NCBI GenBank assembly: GCA_036832975.1
Contig: DAITQM010000006.1
Location: 1 to 64,000, forward strand
DNA: 64,000 bases
DNA from: DAITQM01 sp036832975
GTDB lineage: Bacteria > Pseudomonadota > Gammaproteobacteria > Xanthomonadales > Wenzhouxiangellaceae
Direction of reading: 5' to 3'
Positions within the stretch are counted from its first letter, which is position 1; each line of letters begins with the position of its first letter. Below, piece by piece: positions 8,290 to 16,384 of this stretch. The notes beneath the pieces were generated by a model. That model did not search any database. It saw nothing but the letters and a program-made list of their open reading frames with translations, and had not been told where the DNA came from. The position numbers and the translations under genes are program-made.

Positions 8290-9266
8290 CCGGTGTGTTG
8301 CACAACCACGGTCTTGATCAGCCACGACGTATAGCCGAGCCAAGCCGCAAACAGCAACAGCCCCTCATAGCGGTTGATGCGGCCCGGTCCGCGGAACCCG
8401 TAACCGATGACGAACAGCGAAAAGGTCATCAGCAGCATCACCGTCAGATCGCGGCCGATGACTTCGGAACCGACCGCCAGCGGGTGCAGGGCGCCGGCGA
8501 TACCGACCACGGCCAGGGTATTGAACAGATTCGAACCGAGCACATTGCCGAGCGCGATGTCGTGTTCTTTCTTGCGCACCGCGACCAGTGACGAGGCGAG
8601 TTCGGGCAGCGACGTGCCGATGGCGATCACCGTCAGCCCGATGATCAAATCGCTGACGCCGAACGCGTGAGCGATGCTCACCGCACCCCAGACCACCAGG
8701 CGTGACGAGAGGATCAACACGACAAGCCCCCCCACCAGCCAGGCGGCGCCGCGGCCGAGCGGCATGGTCAGGGCCGTCATTTCGCCGGCGATTTCACTGC
8801 CCAGGATGTCGTCGCGATGGCGCAATCCTTGGCGGATGGTCCACAGTACCAGGCCGGCGAACACCGCCAGCAATACGGCCGCGTCGCCGCGGCCGAGATG
8901 GTGATCGAGCAGCAGGACGACAGCGAGCAGCGTGATGGCGGCAAGCACCGGCAACTCCTTGCGCAGCACGCTCGAATGCACGGCGATCGGCGCGATCAGC
9001 GCGGTCAGCCCCAGGATCAGGCCGATATTGGCGATATTCGAACCGAAAGCGTTGCCCAGCGCGACACCGGGATTGCCCTGCCAGGAAGCGACCGCCGAGA
9101 CCACCATCTCCGGCGCCGATGTGCCGAAACCGACGATCAGCATGCCGATCAACAACGGCGGCATGCCGAAATGACGCGCCAGAACCGAGGCCCCGACAAC
9201 GAAGCGCTCGGCGCTCCACAGCAACAATATCAGGCCGGCGATCAGCGCGAATAAAGAAGCGAGCAT
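8286..9266 (-). CDS. CaCA family Na+/Ca2+ exchanger (YrbG-like)
   Basis: 326 residues from ATG 9266, the usual length of bacterial YrbG-type exchangers; an in-frame extension to 9536 lacks homology-like character. Two inverted repeats of the family are visible: GFGTSAPEMVVS near residue 48 and AIGTSLPELASS near 215, the alpha-1 and alpha-2 cation-binding motifs, each followed by GNAFGSNIANIG or GNVLGSNLFNTL. About ten membrane segments. It would exchange Ca2+ (or a related cation) for Na+ across the inner membrane. Translationally coupled to the SafE-like gene downstream. Confidence 0.93.
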   Translation of the reverse strand: MLASLFALIAGLILLLWSAERFVVGASVLARHFGMPPLLIGMLIVGFGTSAPEMVVSAVASWQGNPGVALGNAFGSNIANIGLILGLTALIAPIAVHSSVLRKELPVLAAITLLAVVLLLDHHLGRGDAAVLLAVFAGLVLWTIRQGLRHRDDILGSEIAGEMTALTMPLGRGAAWLVGGLVVLILSSRLVVWGAVSIAHAFGVSDLIIGLTVIAIGTSLPELASSLVAVRKKEHDIALGNVLGSNLFNTLAVVGIAGALHPLAVGSEVIGRDLTVMLLMTFSLFVIGYGFRGPGRINRYEGLLLFAAWLGYTSWLIKTVVVQHTG

Positions 9267-9360
9267 CGTGTAGGGGCAAGGTGGGGCTGACTTTTGGCCT
9301 ATTGTAACGGCTCGTCTCGTGCGGCAAGCTGGCCGGCATTTGGATACGGAAAACGCCGCG

Positions 9361-10908
9361 ATGAAACATTTATTGACCGCCATCGCCTGGTTGCCGCTGG
9401 CGACCTGTCTGGGGTTGATTCCCACCACCTGGGCCGCACAGGAAACGGCGGAGAAGAACGAAACAAAGAACGAAACAGAGGTGGTAGCGAAGGCGCAGCA
9501 GAGCGTTACCCACCACCAGGTCAAGATCGCCGGCAAGACGGTGGCCTACACCGCGACCGCCGGTTGGCTGATCCAGAAAAAAGACGACAAACCAGTCGCC
9601 CGTTTCGGTTACACCGCCTACACGCGCGATGACGCAGGTCCGGCGGCGGCCCGCCCACTGACCTTTGCCTTCAACGGCGGACCGGGATCGTCGTCGATCT
9701 GGTTGCACCTCGGCATCCTCGGCCCCGAACGCGTCGTGATCGCTGACGAAGGCTATACGCCGCCGCCAGGCCGCCACGAGGCGAACGAATTCAGCATCAT
9801 CGATGCCACCGATCTGGTCATGGTCGATCCGGTCGGTACCGGTTTCAGCAAGCCGCTCGGCAAGGCCAAAGGCAAGGATTTCTGGGGCGTCGATCAGGAC
9901 ATCAAGTCCGTTGCGGCATTTATCAAGCAGTACGTCAGCGAGAACAGGCGCTGGGCGTCGCCGAAATTCATCCTCGGCGAAAGTTATGGCGGGGTGCGCG
10001 GCGCCGGCCTGGCGCAGTATCTGCAAGCGACGCAGGGCATGAACCTCAACGGCCTGATCTTGGTCTCGCCGTTTCTCAGTATGGTCTCGGGCGCCGACGG
10101 CGCGGCGATCGACCTGCCGTACGCGCTCTACTTGCCGACGTTCGCCGCTACCGCCTGGTATCACGACAAGCTCGCCCAAAAACCGCCCGAACTCAAGCCG
10201 TTTCTCGACGAGGTCGAACGTTTTACACGTAACGAATATTTGCCGGCGCTGGTCGATGGTTTTACGCTCGATGCGGAGCGCAAAAAAGCGGTCGCTGCAC
10301 GCCTCGCGGCGTACACTGGAACGAGCGCCGATTATTGGCTGAAAGCCGACCTGCGGGTCAGCCACCAACAGTTCCTGCAAGAGCTGTTGCGCGACGAGCG
10401 CCGGATCGCCGGGCGCATCGATTCGCGCTTCGTCGGCCCGGCCTTGAATCCGCTGGCCGAGAGCATGGACTACGACCCGTTTTTCCCGGCGGTCGGCCCG
10501 GCCTTTACCGCAGCGTTCCTGGATTATCTCCACAACGAACTGGACTTCGGCCACGACGAGGAGTACCAGGTCTCGGCCTTCGGCGTCGAATGGGACTGGA
10601 AGCACCAGCCGCCGGGCGAGCGCTGGTGGATGCCGTACCCCAACCTGGTGCCCGATCTGGCGCAGGCGCTGGTCATGAATCCTGGGTTGAAGCTGTTGAT
10701 CCAGCAGGGTTACTACGACCTCGCCACGCCGTTCGCGGCGATGCACTACGACCTCGCCCACCTCGATGTGCCGCCCGAAGTCCGCCAACGCATCGCTGTC
10801 GAATATTACGAAGCCGGCCACATGATGTACCTGCACCCGCCGTCGCGGCAGAAATTCCGCGCCGATCTGGCGCGTTTCATCCAAACCGCCGCGGGCGGCG
10901 GAGGCTGA
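9361..10908 (+). CDS. Serine carboxypeptidase, peptidase family S10
   Basis: 515 residues from ATG 9361, beginning with a signal peptide (KHLLTAIAWLPLATCLGLIP). NGGPGSSS near 105 forms the oxyanion-hole motif, GESYGG near 205 holds the catalytic Ser, GYYDLATPF near 447 the Asp and AGHMMYLHPP near 485 the His, so all catalytic residues are present. Family members remove C-terminal residues from peptides in the periplasm or outside. It stands alone, convergent with putP. A Lys/Glu/Asn-rich spacer follows the signal peptide. Confidence 0.9.
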   Translation: MKHLLTAIAWLPLATCLGLIPTTWAAQETAEKNETKNETEVVAKAQQSVTHHQVKIAGKTVAYTATAGWLIQKKDDKPVARFGYTAYTRDDAGPAAARPLTFAFNGGPGSSSIWLHLGILGPERVVIADEGYTPPPGRHEANEFSIIDATDLVMVDPVGTGFSKPLGKAKGKDFWGVDQDIKSVAAFIKQYVSENRRWASPKFILGESYGGVRGAGLAQYLQATQGMNLNGLILVSPFLSMVSGADGAAIDLPYALYLPTFAATAWYHDKLAQKPPELKPFLDEVERFTRNEYLPALVDGFTLDAERKKAVAARLAAYTGTSADYWLKADLRVSHQQFLQELLRDERRIAGRIDSRFVGPALNPLAESMDYDPFFPAVGPAFTAAFLDYLHNELDFGHDEEYQVSAFGVEWDWKHQPPGERWWMPYPNLVPDLAQALVMNPGLKLLIQQGYYDLATPFAAMHYDLAHLDVPPEVRQRIAVEYYEAGHMMYLHPPSRQKFRADLARFIQTAAGGGG

Positions 10909-10941
10909 CGCGGCTCAGACAAGCGCCGCAGCCCGCCACGA

Positions 10942-12393
10942 TCAGACGGCGTTCACACCCCGCCGGGTCGTCAGCAAGGTCGCGGCGACAATGGCGAGCA
11001 GCGAAAGTAAGAAGCCGGGAATGATTTCGTAAAGCTCGAACCAGCCGCCGGACAAGCGGTTCCAAACCAGCGCCGTGACGCCGCCGGTGACAATGCCGGC
11101 GAAGGCGCCGGCACGGTTCATCCGCGGCCAGTACAAGGCGAGCACGATCACCGGCGCGAAGGTGGCGCCGAAACCGGCCCACGCCCAGGCGACCAGATCG
11201 AGCACCTTGCTTGCCGGATCGCGTGCCAGATACAGCGCGACGAGGGCCACGGCGAGCACCGCGCCGCGCGCCGTCCACAGCAGTTCCCGGCGGCTGGCGC
11301 CACGGCGCCACAGGCCGCGGTAAAAATCCTCGGCAAAGGCCGAGGACGAAACCAGAAGCTGTGCCGAAGCGGTGCTCATCACCGCCGCAAGAATGCCGGA
11401 TAACGCCACACCGGCGAGGATCGGCGGCAGAAAATCCACCGCCATATCAATGAAGACCTTCTCGGCGTCGGCGCCGGCGAGCGGGCGGTCGAGGGTGATG
11501 ATACCGGTCAGACCGGCGAGGACCGCGGCGACCAGCACGACGCTGACCCAGACCATCGCGGTCCGCCGCGCTGCGGCGATTCCGGCGGCGTCGCGGATGG
11601 CCATAAAGCGCGCCAGGATGTGCGGCTGGCCGGCGTAACCCAGCCCCCAACCGAGTAGCGAAGCGATGCCGATGAAACCGAGCGCCTGCCCCGAGCGGTC
11701 GGTGAACGGGTCGAGCAGTTCGGCGTTCATGGCCGCCAGCGAAGTTTCGATGCCCGCCGCGCCGCCGGCCAAGTGCCAGCCCAGCGCGGCAACGACGACC
11801 AGGGCCAGAAACATCAGCGAGCCTTGCAACACGTCGGCCCAGCTCACCGCCAGAAACCCGCCGATAAAGGTATAGGCGACGACCGACAAGCCGCCGGCGA
11901 GCAGCGCCAAGTGATACGGCATGCCGAACAGCGACTCGAACAGCTTGCCGGCGGCGACGAATCCGGAACTCGTGTAGAGCGTGAAAAACACCAGGATGAA
12001 AACACCGGAGAGCAGGCGCAGCAAGCGCGAGTTGTCGGCAAAGCGGCGTTCGAAATAATCGGGCAAGGTCAGCGCGTCACCGAGTTGTTCGGTCGCGGTG
12101 CGCAGTTTTTCGGCGACCCATTTCCAGTTGAGCCAGGTACCGGCCAGCAAGCCGGCGACCAGCCACAGCGATTCGAATCCGGCGGCGTAAGCCAGACCGG
12201 GAAGCCCCATCAACAGCCAGCCGCTCATGTCCGAGGCCTGTGCGGCGAGGGCCGTGACGAAGCTGTTCAAGGAGCGGCCGCCGAGGATGAAGTCGGCCAG
12301 ATCGGCGGTTCTTTTCCAGGCAAAATAGGCCAGGATCAGGACGACCAGCAGATAGGCGGCGAAGGTGGCGACGATCAGGTTCTGATGGGGCAT
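10942..12393 (-). CDS. putP: Sodium/proline symporter
   Basis: 483 residues, SSS family with about 13 membrane segments. The start at 12393 (MPHQNLIVATFAAYLLVV) matches the N-terminus of PutP; an in-frame ATG at 12426 would add 11 residues. Motifs include FILGGRSLNSFVTALAAQAS near 45 and ASDMSGWLLMGLPG around residues 62-75, the sodium and proline binding region of PutP. Imports proline with Na+. No putA is in the window. Confidence 0.92.
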   Translation of the reverse strand: MPHQNLIVATFAAYLLVVLILAYFAWKRTADLADFILGGRSLNSFVTALAAQASDMSGWLLMGLPGLAYAAGFESLWLVAGLLAGTWLNWKWVAEKLRTATEQLGDALTLPDYFERRFADNSRLLRLLSGVFILVFFTLYTSSGFVAAGKLFESLFGMPYHLALLAGGLSVVAYTFIGGFLAVSWADVLQGSLMFLALVVVAALGWHLAGGAAGIETSLAAMNAELLDPFTDRSGQALGFIGIASLLGWGLGYAGQPHILARFMAIRDAAGIAAARRTAMVWVSVVLVAAVLAGLTGIITLDRPLAGADAEKVFIDMAVDFLPPILAGVALSGILAAVMSTASAQLLVSSSAFAEDFYRGLWRRGASRRELLWTARGAVLAVALVALYLARDPASKVLDLVAWAWAGFGATFAPVIVLALYWPRMNRAGAFAGIVTGGVTALVWNRLSGGWFELYEIIPGFLLSLLAIVAATLLTTRRGVNAV

Positions 12394-12488
12394 AAAAACA
12401 GCCTGTTGTTGTTCGGTGGCGTGCACGCCGGCGCCGCGGCGGCATCTCGGGGGTCATGATAACCTGCTCGATTTACTCGGAGTGCGAG

Positions 12489-13640
12489 ATGAACGTCATG
12501 CCCCGCCGCCTATGCCGCCCGGTCTGGGTGCTGCTGATCGCCGCCTTGCCGGCCGCGGCCGCCGATTACGTCCCGTCGCGTCACGAATGGGCCCACCTGG
12601 CGCCGGCCGCGGCGGGCTTCGACGCCGAGAAGCTGGCCGCCGCGGTGGCTTACGCGCGAAGCAAAGCCGCCGTCGAGCCCTCCGACCTCAGGCAGGTGAT
12701 CACAGATTCCTTCGCGCCACGCGAGCCCGATTTCAAAATCCTCGGCCCGACCGCGCCGCGCGCCGGCGACAGCGGCATGATCGTCCGCCGCGGCCAGATC
12801 GTCGCCGCGTGGGGCGATACGAAGCGGGTGGACATGACGTTCAGTGTCGCCAAAAGTTACCTGTCAACCATCGCCGCGCTGGCGCTCGCCGACGGCCTGA
12901 TCCACGACATCGAAGAGCCGGCCGCCGCCTATGTCATGGACGGCACGTTCGCCGGCGAGCACAACGGCAAAATCACCTGGCAACACCTTCTACAACAAAC
13001 CTCCGATTGGTCGGGAACGTTGTGGGACGTGCCCGACTGGGCCGACCGGCCGGAAGGCGATGATCGCGCCCAGTGGCCGAACCGTGCACGGCACGAGCCG
13101 GGCAGTTATTTCAAATACAACGACGTCCGCGTCAACCTGCTGGCCTATGCGTTGTTGCAGGTCCATCGCCGGCCGCTGCCGGTGGTGTTGCGCGAGCGCA
13201 TCATGGAGCCGATCGGCGCCTCGAACACCTGGCGCTGGGAGGGTTACGATAATTCCTGGGTGACGCTCGACGGCCAGAAAATGCAATCGGTCTCCGGCGG
13301 CGGGCATTTCGGCGGCGGGCTGTTCATCAGCACCGAGGACCACGCCCGATTCGGCCTGTTGTTTCTGCGCCGCGGCCGCTGGGGCGAGCGGCAACTGATT
13401 CCGGCGTCGTGGATCGATGAACTGCGCCGGCCGGCGGCGGCGCGCCCGGATTACGGTTACATGTGGTGGCTGAACACCGGCCGGCAGGCCGCGCCGGCGG
13501 CGCCCGAAAACGCTTACTGGGCGGCGGGGTTCGGCGGTAATTACATTTATATCGACGAGACGAACGACGTGCTGGTCGTGCTGCGCTGGATACCCGATCT
13601 GGCGGGGGTCGTCGAACGGGTGCTCGGGGCGCTCGAATGA
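12489..13640 (+). CDS. Serine hydrolase, beta-lactamase/class C PBP fold
   Basis: 383 residues from ATG 12489 with GGAG upstream; a short signal peptide ends near AAAA-D. Catalytic motifs are SVAK (near residue 118), YND (near 208) and GFGGN near 346 in the place of the KTG/HxG box. It belongs to the EstB/DAL/beta-lactamase-related group, with substrates that vary from esters to D-amino peptides. The stop overlaps the start of the methyltransferase gene by ATGA, so the two are coupled, although no functional link is obvious. Confidence 0.85.
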   Translation: MNVMPRRLCRPVWVLLIAALPAAAADYVPSRHEWAHLAPAAAGFDAEKLAAAVAYARSKAAVEPSDLRQVITDSFAPREPDFKILGPTAPRAGDSGMIVRRGQIVAAWGDTKRVDMTFSVAKSYLSTIAALALADGLIHDIEEPAAAYVMDGTFAGEHNGKITWQHLLQQTSDWSGTLWDVPDWADRPEGDDRAQWPNRARHEPGSYFKYNDVRVNLLAYALLQVHRRPLPVVLRERIMEPIGASNTWRWEGYDNSWVTLDGQKMQSVSGGGHFGGGLFISTEDHARFGLLFLRRGRWGERQLIPASWIDELRRPAAARPDYGYMWWLNTGRQAAPAAPENAYWAAGFGGNYIYIDETNDVLVVLRWIPDLAGVVERVLGALE

Positions 13641-15013
13641 ACCTCCCTTCCGAAATGCGCGTCACGGATAGTTTAGAAGAAATTATACAACTGGCGGAAA
13701 GCCACGAGTACTGGCGGGCGATCGACCTGGGCCGCGCCAGGCTCGCCGGTCACCCGGACGACGCGGCGCTGCACGCGCTGCTCGGCCGCTGCCTGCTGGC
13801 CGCCGGGGACGGGCGGACGGCGTATGCCCACCTGCAGCGCGCCTTGACATTGCGTCCCGACGATGCCGAGGCATTGCGCTTGTTCGGCGATTGTCTGGCG
13901 CGCGCCGGACAACTGGCGCGCGCCGTCCAATCTTACGACGAGGCGTTGCGTGTTGCCCCCAACATGATCGCGGCACTGACTGGCAAAGCGATGGCCATGA
14001 TCGGATTACGCCGCCTTGATGAAGCGGCGCCGCTGCTCGAACGGGCCGGCGACTTGGCGCAGGACGATGCCGATACGGCGCGTGGCCGGCGGCTGTTGCA
14101 CGCCCACCAGGTGCCGCGCTGGCATTTTCCGATGGTCAACGAGGTGCGGCGCAACGCGGCATTCGAAAAAGCGATCCGCGCCGCGGTCGGCCCCGGCGAT
14201 CTGGTGCTCGATATCGGCGCCGGCAGCGGATTGTTATCGCTCATCGCCGCCCGCGCCGGCGCCGAGCGGGTGATTGCTTGCGAGGTGAATCGGCCTCTTG
14301 CCGCTGTCGCCCGCGAGATCGTCGCCCGTAACGGTTTCAGCGAACGTGTCGAGATCATCGCCAAGGCTTCGCAGCTCCTCGATCCCAAGGTCGATTTACC
14401 GCGCCCGGCCGACGTGCTGGTCGCCGAAGTGCTCGATAGCGCGGTGCTCGGTGAAGGTGCGCTCGAGACGATCGAACACGCCCGGCATCATTTGCTCGCC
14501 CCCGGAGCGCGCATCATTCCGGCCCGCGCCCGGATCCGTGCCGCGCTCGTCGAGTCATTGCCGCTCTGGCAGCAAGGGGGCGTCGAAAACGCCCTTGGTT
14601 TCGATCTGACACCACTCAATCGCTTTCAACCGGAGTTGATCGGCATCGAAGACCGGCGGTATCCACTCACCCGCTTGAGCGAGGATCGGGAATTGATCGC
14701 CTTCGATTTCACCGGCACCGAACCGGTGCCATCCGCTGTGCGGCAGACCATCGAGGTCACTCACACCGGCACGGCGCACGCCTTGATCTACTGGATGGCA
14801 GTCGATCTCGATGCCGCCACGACGCTCGACAACCGCCCCGACCTCGGCGACGGCGGACGACAAGAGCCGTTCGAACACTGGGGCGCGTTCGCCCGTATCA
14901 TCAACCCGCCACGCCCGGTCGCACCCGGCGATACCGTCAACGTCGCCGTCCACCACGACCGGCAGTTTTTGGAAGTATTATTGGCCGATCCTGGGCCGCT
15001 CTTCGCGTCTTAG
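13637..15013 (+). CDS. TPR-containing PRMT-like methyltransferase
   Basis: 458 residues. Residues ~10-150 contain about three TPR helices pairs (DAALHALLGRCLLAAGD, AEALRLFGDCLARAGQ, IAALTGKAMAMIGLRR). From ~160 comes a class I SAM methyltransferase: WHFPMVNEVRRNAAF, motif I LDIGAGSGLLSL near 190-201, acidic post-motif ACEVNRP, then AEVLDSAVLGEGALETIEHA near 262-281. This double-E-like loop with GEGAL is characteristic of eukaryotic PRMT7/PRMT9 arginine methyltransferases, and PRMT9 also has N-terminal TPRs. Protein arginine methylation is therefore the best guess, but the substrate is unknown and distant small-molecule enzymes are possible. Overlaps the upstream stop by four bases. Confidence 0.75.
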   Translation: MNLPSEMRVTDSLEEIIQLAESHEYWRAIDLGRARLAGHPDDAALHALLGRCLLAAGDGRTAYAHLQRALTLRPDDAEALRLFGDCLARAGQLARAVQSYDEALRVAPNMIAALTGKAMAMIGLRRLDEAAPLLERAGDLAQDDADTARGRRLLHAHQVPRWHFPMVNEVRRNAAFEKAIRAAVGPGDLVLDIGAGSGLLSLIAARAGAERVIACEVNRPLAAVAREIVARNGFSERVEIIAKASQLLDPKVDLPRPADVLVAEVLDSAVLGEGALETIEHARHHLLAPGARIIPARARIRAALVESLPLWQQGGVENALGFDLTPLNRFQPELIGIEDRRYPLTRLSEDRELIAFDFTGTEPVPSAVRQTIEVTHTGTAHALIYWMAVDLDAATTLDNRPDLGDGGRQEPFEHWGAFARIINPPRPVAPGDTVNVAVHHDRQFLEVLLADPGPLFAS

Positions 15014-15100
15014 CGAGAAAATGAATTTTTAGCTAAACAGCAGAATTTATAAATTCTTACAGCGATTTTCTGAACAGAAAAGCGGCATGATAAAAAAATA

Positions 15101-15497
15101 TACCCCCACCCAGGCCCTCCCCCACATGCGGGGAAGGGTATTCCAGATTCTCTCTCCCCCACATGCGAGGAAGAGTATTCCAGATTCTCTCTCCCCCACA
15201 TGCGAGGAAGAGNNNNNNNNNNNNNNNNNNNNNNNNNNNNNNNNNNNNNNNNNNNNNNNNNNNNNNNNNNNNNNNNNNNNNNNNNNNNNNNNNNNNNNNN
15301 NNNNNNNNNNNNCCCACATGCGAGGAAGAGTATTCCAGATTCTCTCTCCCCCACATGCGAGGAAGAGCATTCCAGATTCTCTCTCCCCCACATGCGAGGA
15401 AGAGCATTCCAAATTCTCTCTCCCCCACATGCGAGGAAGGGCATTCCAAATTCCCCCTCCCCCGCTTGCGGGGGAGGGTTGGGGAGGGGGTACACGC
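15101..15497. repeat. 37-bp tandem repeat array with inverted ends
   Basis: Units start at 15119, 15156 and 15193 and, after the N gap, at about 15311, 15348, 15385, 15422 and 15459. The unit is roughly CCCCCACATGCGAGGAAG followed by AGTATTCCAGATTCTCTCT. The outer units differ (GCGGGGAAGGG on the left, GCTTGCGGGGGAGGG on the right) and the flanks TACCCCCACCCAGGCCC and GGGTTGGGGAGGGGGTAC are inverted versions of each other. There are no spacers, so it is not a CRISPR. Similar C-rich genomic repeats occur in other proteobacteria. Confidence 0.9.
15213..15312. other. Assembly gap (100 N)
   Basis: Exactly 100 undetermined bases inside the 37-bp array. The unit phase is not kept across it (118 bases between unit starts), so 100 is a placeholder and the true copy number is unknown. 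Confidence 1.
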
Positions 15498-15541
15498 TGT
15501 TTTTCCCCGTCTTTTTGATATATCGACCGAGGTAAGACAAA

Positions 15542-16372
15542 ATGAGGCGCTGGTTTATTACGTCGTATTTGTTGTTGCTGGCTGTGCTAACGGCGACGGC
15601 GGTGACGTTGTTCTTCGCCGAAGTGCATCCCTGGTCGGCGGCGGGCCTGCTGTTGGCCGCCGGATCCGGGCTGGCGTTTTTCGTCTGGCTGCTCACCTTC
15701 CGGCCGCCGCGGACGTCTGCCCATCCGTTACCGGTGACGTTGGGTATGGCTGCCGGCGCGGTGTTGGCGATGGTTGCCGATTGGCGTTACGGGACCGCTG
15801 TCGCCTGGTTGATCCCGGCGATTTTTGTGGTGCTTGTGGGTTGGGTCGTGTATCTCAGATGGTATTCGCGATTGCCGGCCCCGCATTCGGCGCCGAGGGC
15901 CGGCGAGCGACTGCCGTTTTTCACGTTGCGTGATCGACAAGGACATGAGGTTTCAAGCGCCGAGTTGGCCGGCCAGCCGGCGGTGCTGCTTTTTTATCGC
16001 GGCAACTGGTGTCCGCTGTGCACGGCGCAAATCCACGAAGTGGCCGGCCATTGGCAAAAGATTGCTGCCGCCGGCGGCGAATTGTGGTTGATCAGCAGCC
16101 AGTCGGAAGTGGAAACGGAAAAGATCGCCGCGCGCTTTTCGATTCCGGCGCGCTTCTTGCGCGACGCCGGCAACCAGGCGGCGCGCACCCTGGGTATCGA
16201 AGCGCCGGGCGCGGCACCGGCCGGTATGGCGCTATTGGGCCATGCCAAGGACGCGGCGCTGCCGGCGGTGATGGTCGTCGATCGAGAAGGTGTGATCCGC
16301 TACATCGAAATCGCCGCCAATTATCGTTTGCGACCTGCGCCGGAAGCGTACCTTGGGTGGCTTGCTGAATGA
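15542..16372 (+). CDS. Membrane-anchored peroxiredoxin/thioredoxin-like protein
   Basis: 276 residues, start supported by GAGGTAA at 15529. Residues 1-108 hold about four transmembrane helices; a soluble AhpC/TSA-like domain follows from about 118 (AGERLPFFTLRDRQG). YRGNWCPLCTAQI near 151-163 gives a CxxC active site as in the peroxiredoxin-like PRX-like2 group. Likely a periplasm-facing or cytoplasm-facing thiol peroxidase or oxidoreductase; orientation is not certain. Stands alone after the tandem array; the next gene is convergent. Confidence 0.85.
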   Translation: MRRWFITSYLLLLAVLTATAVTLFFAEVHPWSAAGLLLAAGSGLAFFVWLLTFRPPRTSAHPLPVTLGMAAGAVLAMVADWRYGTAVAWLIPAIFVVLVGWVVYLRWYSRLPAPHSAPRAGERLPFFTLRDRQGHEVSSAELAGQPAVLLFYRGNWCPLCTAQIHEVAGHWQKIAAAGGELWLISSQSEVETEKIAARFSIPARFLRDAGNQAARTLGIEAPGAAPAGMALLGHAKDAALPAVMVVDREGVIRYIEIAANYRLRPAPEAYLGWLAE

Positions 16373-16384
16373 CGGTGAGCGGCG

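Noticed and set aside
15101..15497. CRISPR array
   Set aside because: The 37-bp units are contiguous with no unique spacers and the unit is not palindromic like a CRISPR repeat.
15010..15933. Long open frames reading through the N gap on both strands
   Set aside because: They consist of translated tandem repeat and undetermined bases and have no ribosome site.
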